Assembly: GCA_017983675.1 (NCBI GenBank)
Contig: JAGOAZ010000022.1
Coordinates: 1 to 32,156 of the forward strand
Source of the DNA: Fluviicola sp.
GTDB lineage: Bacteria; Bacteroidota; Bacteroidia; Flavobacteriales_D; Crocinitomicaceae
Direction of reading: 5' to 3'
Length of the DNA: 32,156 nucleotides
Both the position numbers and the translations under genes were made by a program. Below are positions 26,764 through 32,156 of this stretch, piece after piece. Below the pieces are notes generated by a model. It was given only the letters and a program-made list of their open reading frames with translations, ran no database searches and was not told where the DNA came from. How positions within the stretch are numbered: position 1 is the stretch's first letter; the number at the start of each line of letters is the position of its first letter.

Positions 26764-27147
26764 TTACTGAATAAAAATAATTTGTTCGGAAGTCGTTTCT
26801 GCTTCAATTTTAATGATTCCCTGTCCTGTCAACAATCCTTTTTCAACTTCAATATCCAACACAGCTACACCAGCTTGTCCCAATTGATAAACGTCGTTGA
26901 AATTAAAAATTGCTTCGCCAGCCATGTTTGTTGATGTTGTATCAAACAAAACAACCGGTTGAGAAGGAGTCGTTGTCGATTGTCCTTTTAAGACAACTTG
27001 TGCACCTTGAACAGGAGCGCTAAACTCATCTTTTACATAAATTTTAGCAATAGTATCTTTTTTCTTGCGGCAACCAGATGAGCTAACAATAAGTCCTGCT
27101 GAAATTAATGCTAATGAATAGATTGCTGTTTTGAAATACGTTTTCAT
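26764..27147 (-). CDS. Small lipoprotein, Ig-like fold, paralogue A
   Basis: A 127-residue lipoprotein with signal and lipobox SSSGC near residues 22-26 followed by RKKKD. The mature part has the pattern of a small beta-sandwich of the carboxypeptidase regulatory or Big type: AKIYVKDEFSAPVQGAQVVLKG, then DTTSTNMAGEAIFNF and DIEVEKGLLTGQGIIKIEA. It is similar throughout to the product of the gene just upstream, so the two arose by tandem duplication. No function is known. The genes are 11 bases apart and share a terminator, so they form a small operon. Confidence 0.75.
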   Translation of the reverse strand: MKTYFKTAIYSLALISAGLIVSSSGCRKKKDTIAKIYVKDEFSAPVQGAQVVLKGQSTTTPSQPVVLFDTTSTNMAGEAIFNFNDVYQLGQAGVAVLDIEVEKGLLTGQGIIKIEAETTSEQIIFIQ

Positions 27148-27158
27148 GGAATAATAAT

Positions 27159-27539
27159 TTATGGTAACAAATAAACTGTTTTCACGTTGGTGATGTGTGC
27201 ACGTGCTCGAATGTAACCTGTACCTTCATCAGCACCTTTTCTTGCTAAGATATCAAAATAACCTGTTGTAACGTCTTTGTCCAAATTATCAAAAAACGGA
27301 TCCATATCAAAATACGCATAACCCGAAGCATTTGTTACTAAAGTATCAACATAAGCTGGCGTTGCTGGTTCCGATTGCACATCTGCAATAATAACAACTT
27401 TTGCATTTGCTTGTAATTCATTGTTTTCTGATCGAACAAAAACTTTCAATACTGAAGGGTCTTTCTTCTTACAAGCATTGCTGATTATCAACAGAGATAC
27501 CAGCGTCAATAAACTGAGAATTCGCATTGTTTTATTCAT
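27159..27539 (-). CDS. Small lipoprotein, Ig-like fold, paralogue B
   Basis: A lipoprotein of 126 residues from the ATG at 27539 (MNKTMRIL); the frame is open to 27554 but the shorter start gives a better signal. The lipobox reads ISNAC followed by KKKD. The mature domain (VLKVFVRSENNELQANAKVV, DTLVTNASGYAYFD, GYFDILARKGADEGTGYIRA) aligns in outline with its downstream paralogue, sharing the KKKD start, the DT..TN..G.A.F core and the G.GYI strand. Function unknown; it is probably exposed to the periplasm or the cell surface. Confidence 0.72.
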   Translation of the reverse strand: MNKTMRILSLLTLVSLLIISNACKKKDPSVLKVFVRSENNELQANAKVVIIADVQSEPATPAYVDTLVTNASGYAYFDMDPFFDNLDKDVTTGYFDILARKGADEGTGYIRARAHITNVKTVYLLP

Positions 27540-27607
27540 AATAATAGCATGCATTTTGATGTAAAGATAAACTTTTTCTGATTATAAAATTGTTCTATTC
27601 AATTTTG

Positions 27608-27615
27608 TACCTTCG
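27608..27615 (+). promoter_or_regulatory. Predicted pheS -7 promoter element
   Basis: TACCTTCG differs from TAnnTTTG at one position and is a form often seen before genes in Flavobacteriales. It lies about 118 bases before pheS, so the mRNA would have a long leader. No leader peptide or T-box-like structure was identified in it. Confidence 0.35.
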
Positions 27616-27732
27616 TAAATTGAAACTTGCTTTGAAATTTAAACGGTATTTTTACAAAAAAGTTGCGTTTTAACGGTATGTAAAACAACATTTTTAGTGT
27701 AATCGTTTCAAATTGAAGCATTTTAGCACAGT

Positions 27733-28758
27733 ATGAAAGAAAAAATAAACGAAGTAACCAATGCGATTAACGCATTCATAATAAGCGATGCTGCTTCTTT
27801 GGAAGCTTTTCGTATTCAATTTTTGGGTTCGAAAAATGTGATCAAAGATTTGTTTGGCGGATTGAAAACGGTTCCAAATGAAGAAAAACGAACTGTCGGT
27901 CAATTATTGAACGAATTGCGTTTAAATGCTGAGACTAAGTTTGAAGGGGCAAAAGATCAATTGGAAACGAAAACGAATCAAACAGCTTCCATCGATACAA
28001 GTCGACCAGGAGAACCACAACCGTTGGGAAGCAGACATCCCTTGTCAATCATTCGCAGTGAAATCGTTGCTATTTTTGATAAAATTGGATATTCCGTTTC
28101 TGAAGGACCAGAAATCGAAGACGATTGGCATAATTTCTCTGCATTGAATTTTGCACCTGAACACCCAGCGCGCGACATGCAAGATACCTTTTTCATCGAA
28201 AAAGGCGAACGTGAAATGGCGTTACGTACACATACCTCATCGGTACAAGTGCGTGTAATGGAAAATTCAACCCCTCCTATTCGCACAATTTCTCCAGGAA
28301 GAGTTTACCGAAATGAAGCGATTTCTGCACGTGCTCACTGCTTCTTTCATCAAATTGAAGGATTGTACATTGACAAAAATGTGTCGTTTGCGGACTTGAA
28401 ACAAACGCTCGATTACTTCGCAAAATCATTGTTTGGAGAAAAAGCACGTATTCGATTACGTCCATCTTATTTCCCATTTACAGAACCAAGTGCCGAAGTA
28501 GACGTTTCGTGTACAATTTGTAATGCAAAAGGTTGCAACGTATGTAAATACACTGGCTGGTTGGAAATATTAGGCTGTGGAATGGTCGATCCGAATGTCT
28601 TAAAAGCATCGGGGATTGATCCTGAAGTATATTCGGGATTTGCTTTCGGAATGGGTGTTGAACGTATTGCTCAATTGAAATTCAAAGTCAACGATTTACG
28701 CTTGTACTCCGAAAATGATGTGCGCTTTATCAATCAATTCAAAGGCGTTAATTTATAA
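27733..28758 (+). CDS. pheS: Phenylalanine-tRNA ligase alpha subunit
   Basis: The 341-residue catalytic subunit of the alpha2-beta2 enzyme that charges tRNA-Phe. The N-terminal 85 residues form the tRNA-binding coiled coil; the class II core begins at RPGEPQPLGSRHPL and includes RTHTSSVQ (165-172), FHQIEGLYID (motif 2 region) and GMGVERIAQLKF (motif 3, about 296-306). A four-Cys cluster C250, C253, C258 and C261 (CxxC-x4-CxxC) sits inside the catalytic domain, a zinc-knuckle-like insertion known in many PheS. pheT is not in the window. The gene leads a tightly packed operon. Confidence 0.97.
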   Translation: MKEKINEVTNAINAFIISDAASLEAFRIQFLGSKNVIKDLFGGLKTVPNEEKRTVGQLLNELRLNAETKFEGAKDQLETKTNQTASIDTSRPGEPQPLGSRHPLSIIRSEIVAIFDKIGYSVSEGPEIEDDWHNFSALNFAPEHPARDMQDTFFIEKGEREMALRTHTSSVQVRVMENSTPPIRTISPGRVYRNEAISARAHCFFHQIEGLYIDKNVSFADLKQTLDYFAKSLFGEKARIRLRPSYFPFTEPSAEVDVSCTICNAKGCNVCKYTGWLEILGCGMVDPNVLKASGIDPEVYSGFAFGMGVERIAQLKFKVNDLRLYSENDVRFINQFKGVNL

Positions 28759-28760
28759 TT

Positions 28761-29129
28761 ATGGGACTTTTTTCATCGACAACAAAAAAACCAGCTGTCA
28801 ATTGGGTGAACTTGACAAGTAGTGAACAATTACACGAATTAATCAAGGAATCAGCAACAATACCCGTTTTATTGTTCAAACACAGTACCCGCTGTAGTAT
28901 TTCTTCTATGGCATTGAACCGTTTTGAAAAAGAATGGGACGATTCAAAAACACCATGTCTTTGTGTTTATTTGGATTTAATTGCCTACCGTGAAATTTCA
29001 CATGAAATTGCTGCATTGTTGAAGGTTGAACACCAAAGTCCCCAAGCTATTTTAGTTCGAAATAACGAAGTTTTGTATGCTGATAGTCATAATGGCATTT
29101 CAGCAAGTGATATTCAAGCACTAATTTAA
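28761..29129 (+). CDS. ytxJ: YtxJ-like monothiol bacilliredoxin
   Basis: A cytoplasmic thioredoxin-fold protein of 122 residues. The active segment is LLFKHSTRCSISSMA with a single Cys45, as in YtxJ/BrxC, which removes bacillithiol from mixed disulfides. The following strand and cis-Pro region (EHQSPQAILVRNNEVLYADSH) fits the fold. Its presence suggests that this organism makes bacillithiol, which would also be the likely persulfide carrier for the CstB-like enzyme. It starts 2 bases after pheS and stops 1 base before the next gene. Confidence 0.88.
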   Translation: MGLFSSTTKKPAVNWVNLTSSEQLHELIKESATIPVLLFKHSTRCSISSMALNRFEKEWDDSKTPCLCVYLDLIAYREISHEIAALLKVEHQSPQAILVRNNEVLYADSHNGISASDIQALI

Positions 29130-29130
29130 C

Positions 29131-30204
29131 ATGAAAAAATACGCCATCATTGGACTGCTTGTCCTCATAATCGGAGCGTTTGTAGTTGTTCCTTTGTTCC
29201 AATCTTCGGGAGATGACGAAATGGCTTTTGCTGATTTTGAACGTAACGAAGACATTCAAACAACTTTTGGTGCAACAATTCCTTTGACACTTGTTGTTCC
29301 TGAGGGTTTAGAAAAAGTCGAATTGATTTACAACGACTCAATTTTTAAAACGTGGGAGCAACCAACTGCAAAAATAAATTTCGTATTAGACGCTTCTTAT
29401 TTTGGTGTTGGTACGCGTATTGTCGTTATTCGTTCTTATTTGTCAAATGGCACAACGCAAGATGCAAGTCACATGATTCGTGTTGTTTCTGATATTGCGC
29501 CAACTCCGATGTTAGTCAAAGTAACGAAAGAATATCCGCACGACACACAGAATTACACGCAAGGTTTGGAATTCAACAACGGAAAATTATACGAAGGAAC
29601 CGGCGACCCAAGTCAACAAGGGAAAACAGTTGTTGGTCAGGTTGATTTAAAAACCGGCAGATTTTCTGGATTGAAAAACGGATTAGATCACACTTATTTT
29701 GGTGAAGGAATTACCATTTTTGGAAACGAGTTATTCCAGCTTACTTGGAAAAACGGAAAATGCTTTGTCTACGATAAAAACACGATGCAATTAAAACGTG
29801 ACATCAGTTATAGCGGTGACGGTTGGGGCTTGTGTAACGACGGAAAAGCGTTGATCATGTCTGACGGAACAGAACGAATCTATTTTAGAAATCCAAAAAC
29901 GTTTCAAATCATCCGTACTATTGATGTCTATGACAACGTTGGTCCTCGCACCTTTATCAACGAATTGGAATTTGTAAATGGAAAAATCTACGCCAACATT
30001 TATCAAACAAATACCATTATCGCTATTGATCCATTAACAGGAAAAGTATTGGAAGAAATTGATGCAAGTGCATTGGAAATCAGCGGTAAAAGTGGCGGAG
30101 ATGTGTTGAATGGTATAGCATTCAATCCATTGACGAATAAAACCTATTTAACTGGTAAATATTGGTCCAAACTATTTGAAGTTCAATTCATTCCTATTCA
30201 ATGA
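29131..30204 (+). CDS. Glutaminyl-peptide cyclotransferase, plant/bacterial type
   Basis: A 357-residue protein anchored by an N-terminal membrane span or signal (YAIIGLLVLIIGAFVVVPLF) and exposed to the periplasm. A short Ig-like N-terminal part (about 40-120) precedes the five-bladed propeller of the type I glutaminyl cyclase family, with YPHDTQNYTQGLEFNNGKLYEGTG, YFGEGITIFGNELFQLTW and GDGWGLCNDGKALIMSDG. The enzyme converts N-terminal Gln to pyroglutamate on secreted proteins; in Bacteroidota many proteins cleaved by signal peptidase begin with Gln after Ala, and several in this window do (TAQE, FAQQ, LLAQ). Its stop overlaps the tadA start by ATGA. Confidence 0.92.
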   Translation: MKKYAIIGLLVLIIGAFVVVPLFQSSGDDEMAFADFERNEDIQTTFGATIPLTLVVPEGLEKVELIYNDSIFKTWEQPTAKINFVLDASYFGVGTRIVVIRSYLSNGTTQDASHMIRVVSDIAPTPMLVKVTKEYPHDTQNYTQGLEFNNGKLYEGTGDPSQQGKTVVGQVDLKTGRFSGLKNGLDHTYFGEGITIFGNELFQLTWKNGKCFVYDKNTMQLKRDISYSGDGWGLCNDGKALIMSDGTERIYFRNPKTFQIIRTIDVYDNVGPRTFINELEFVNGKIYANIYQTNTIIAIDPLTGKVLEEIDASALEISGKSGGDVLNGIAFNPLTNKTYLTGKYWSKLFEVQFIPIQ

Positions 30205-30641
30205 TAACCCCTTACAACGACGAATATTACATGCGCCAAGCATATTTAGAAGCTCAAAAAGCTTTTGAATTGGGCGAAGTTCCTGTTGGTGCAGTCATTG
30301 TGAGTAATCAACAAATTATTGCGCGGGCGCACAACTTAACAGAGCGCCTAACGGATGTTACTGCTCATGCGGAGATGCAAGCCATCACTGCTGCAGCAGA
30401 ATATTTGGGCGGAAAATACTTGAAAGGTTGTACCTTGTATGTAACTCTTGAACCTTGTGTGATGTGTGCCGGTGCATTGTATTGGTCACAACTCGATAAA
30501 ATTGTCTTTGCCGCGCGCGATGAAAAACGTGGTGCTGGTCGTTTCCAAAATGAATTATATCACCCAAAATCAATCATTGTCAACGGTCCGATGGCAGAAG
30601 AATGCTCAGCTTTGTTGACTGATTTTTTTGCAAATAAATAA
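30201..30641 (+). CDS. tadA: tRNA adenosine(34) deaminase / nucleoside deaminase
   Basis: A 146-residue zinc deaminase. The catalytic HAE motif is TAHAEMQAI and the zinc Cys pair is EPCVMCAGALYWS. The length and the KRGAGRF segment fit TadA, which makes inosine at the tRNA-Arg wobble base, though guanine deaminase-like homologues are close. It overlaps the cyclotransferase gene and is followed 8 bases later by mnmE, another tRNA modification gene, which supports the tRNA role. Confidence 0.92.
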   Translation: MITPYNDEYYMRQAYLEAQKAFELGEVPVGAVIVSNQQIIARAHNLTERLTDVTAHAEMQAITAAAEYLGGKYLKGCTLYVTLEPCVMCAGALYWSQLDKIVFAARDEKRGAGRFQNELYHPKSIIVNGPMAEECSALLTDFFANK

Positions 30642-30649
30642 AACTAAGG

Positions 30650-32044
30650 ATGCAAACAACTATTTGTGCGTTATCGAGCGCTCCTGGAATGGGAGCAATT
30701 GCATTGATTCGTGTTTCAGGACCCAACGCACTTGCAATCGCAACGACAATTTCTGGCAAATCATTTGCGGAATTCGCATCCCACACATCGCATTTTGCAC
30801 GTATCCGAAGAGCCGATAAGTCAGTGATCGATGAAGTAGTCATTACAGTTTTCCACGAAGGCAAAAGCTTTACCGGCGAGGCTACCATTGAAATTGGTTG
30901 TCACGGTTCTACCTTCATTCAACAAGAAATACTGCGTTTATTACTAGAAAATGGATGTTCGATGGCAGCGCCAGGAGAATTTACCATGCGTGCATTTCTC
31001 AACGGACTTATTGACTTATCCCAAGCAGAGGCAGTTGGCGATTTGATTGCGTCAGAAACTGCTCGTTCGCACGAAGTAGCCATGAATCAAATGCGTGGTG
31101 GATTTTCAAACGAGCTGAAAGATTTACGCGAAAAACTGATCAATTTTGCATCGCTTGTTGAGTTAGAACTTGACTTTGCCGAGGAAGATGTAGAATTTGC
31201 AGATAGAACCCAATTAAAAGCCTTGATCGAAGAAGTCTTGGCTTATGTTCAACGCCTCATTCGCTCGTTTGAATTAGGAAACGTGTTAAAAAATGGCGTT
31301 CCTGTTGCCATTGTGGGCGCACCCAACACGGGTAAAAGCACCTTGTTGAATCAATTGTTAGGTGAAGAACGTGCCATTGTCAGCAACTTGGCGGGAACAA
31401 CCCGCGATGTCATTGAAGAAACGTTGAACATCGACGGTATTTTATTCCGTTTGATTGATACTGCTGGTATACGTTCAGATGCAGAAGCCATTGAAGCGTT
31501 AGGAATTGAGCGTTCGCATGAAAAAATCAAGCAAGCAAAAATTGTCTTGTTATTGAGTGATTATAGTAATCAAGCTTCCGAATCAGAAGGTCATGCATCC
31601 ATGTTGCCCGCAGAGGCAGGAGCATGGGCAACGGAATTGGCCGCAACGTATCCCGACAAACACTTTGTCGTTTTGGGTAACAAAGTTGACATGCGATCGG
31701 AAGCAATAACAGACGAATGGTCGTTTGCAACACCTTTATTACCGATCAGTGCAAAATCGGGCATTGGTATGTCTGAGTTAACAACGTGGTTGGTCGCTCA
31801 AATCACTCAAGACTTCAATAGCGGACAAGAAACAATTGTCACCAACTTACGTCACCTCGAGGCGTTACAACGCACGGAAACAGCTTTATTGGCTGCTAAA
31901 AACGGAGTAATCACCAACATCACTGGCGACTTCATCGCCATGGACATCCGCCAAGCCATGTACGACCTCGGAACAATTACGGGGGATATTTCAACAGAAG
32001 ACTTGTTGGGGAATATCTTTAGTAAGTTTTGTATCGGTAAATAG
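30650..32044 (+). CDS. mnmE: tRNA modification GTPase MnmE
   Basis: A complete 464-residue MnmE, which with MnmG modifies the wobble uridine of several tRNAs. The N-terminal folate-binding domain covers about 1-120 (IALIRVSGPNAL, CHGSTFIQQEI, GEFTMRAFLNGLIDL). The G domain has G1 GAPNTGKS at 223-230, TTRD at 250-253, DTAG at 270-273 and NKVD at 344-347. The protein ends in FCIGK with the conserved Cys461. Length is normal. It is part of the pheS operon, and the following gene begins 10 bases later. Confidence 0.97.
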   Translation: MQTTICALSSAPGMGAIALIRVSGPNALAIATTISGKSFAEFASHTSHFARIRRADKSVIDEVVITVFHEGKSFTGEATIEIGCHGSTFIQQEILRLLLENGCSMAAPGEFTMRAFLNGLIDLSQAEAVGDLIASETARSHEVAMNQMRGGFSNELKDLREKLINFASLVELELDFAEEDVEFADRTQLKALIEEVLAYVQRLIRSFELGNVLKNGVPVAIVGAPNTGKSTLLNQLLGEERAIVSNLAGTTRDVIEETLNIDGILFRLIDTAGIRSDAEAIEALGIERSHEKIKQAKIVLLLSDYSNQASESEGHASMLPAEAGAWATELAATYPDKHFVVLGNKVDMRSEAITDEWSFATPLLPISAKSGIGMSELTTWLVAQITQDFNSGQETIVTNLRHLEALQRTETALLAAKNGVITNITGDFIAMDIRQAMYDLGTITGDISTEDLLGNIFSKFCIGK

Positions 32045-32054
32045 TCAATAAAAG

Positions 32055-32156
32055 ATGAACCATTCACAAAATAAAGCCAGCGAAATTTATCAATTTATCA
32101 ATTCTCCTGAGCGTATTGAATCCATAGAGCACATGCATCAATTAATTGCAAGTGAA
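32055..32156 (+). CDS. 5' end of an unidentified gene (partial)
   Basis: An ATG 10 bases after mnmE opens a frame that runs through the window edge, giving 34 residues (beginning MNHSQNKASEIYQFIN). It is preceded by AATAAAAG, which resembles other leaders here. The peptide is polar and helical; no family can be named. The close spacing suggests it belongs to the same operon. Confidence 0.65.
   Translation, partial: MNHSQNKASEIYQFINSPERIESIEHMHQLIASE

Overview
The window reads as a stretch of chromosome from a low-GC member of the Bacteroidota, most likely Flavobacteriales (a Crocinitomicaceae/Fluviicola-like organism is my guess). The reasons are several lipoproteins and secreted proteins of Bacteroidota type, TAnnTTTG-type -7 promoter elements, a bacilliredoxin-like YtxJ protein, S9 and GH20 secreted hydrolases, and AT-rich leaders without strong Shine-Dalgarno sequences. 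No rRNA, tRNA, CRISPR array, insertion sequence or prophage gene was seen.

Layout. 1-850: the end of an unidentified gene, a WG-repeat lipoprotein and a short GC-richer segment with inverted repeats. 852-3402 (minus): an arsenic-resistance operon read arsR, a DUF6428-like gene with a Cys-rich tail, an LMW-PTPase-type arsenate reductase and an ACR3 arsenite exporter, with a candidate ArsR operator just downstream of the predicted promoter. 3667-5970 (plus): a secreted protein, an ECF sigma factor and a single-span membrane protein that may be its partner. 5990-6070: a hairpin made from 12-bp tandem repeats between convergent genes. 6073-8651 (minus): a VWA protein and a MoxR/magnesium-chelatase-like AAA+ ATPase.

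8754-17194 is the most coherent part, apparently a sulfide/persulfide detoxification locus. It holds a three-domain persulfide dioxygenase-rhodanese (CstB-like), a small membrane protein, an OprD-like porin, a TauE/SafE exporter and a SAM methyltransferase, all on the minus strand. It also holds a signal-peptide-bearing KatG on the plus strand, divergent from cstB, and a type II sulfide:quinone oxidoreductase on the minus strand. Near-identical palindromes (TGTAAC/GTTACA type) lie about 60 bases upstream of both the cstB and the sqr starts, which suggests one Crp/Fnr-like regulator controls both. A lipoprotein-TPR-transmembrane-HTH protein is divergent from sqr.

19158-23469 (minus): a tightly overlapping operon of a secreted alpha/beta hydrolase, a GH20 beta-hexosaminidase and CutC. 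23547-26327 (plus): a large secreted S9 peptidase. 26328-26763: non-coding, with two hairpin terminators. 26764-27539 (minus): two tandem paralogous lipoproteins. 27733 to the window end (plus): a housekeeping operon of pheS, ytxJ, glutaminyl-peptide cyclotransferase, tadA, mnmE and the start of another gene. All functional assignments rest on motif recognition by eye; no database search was run.
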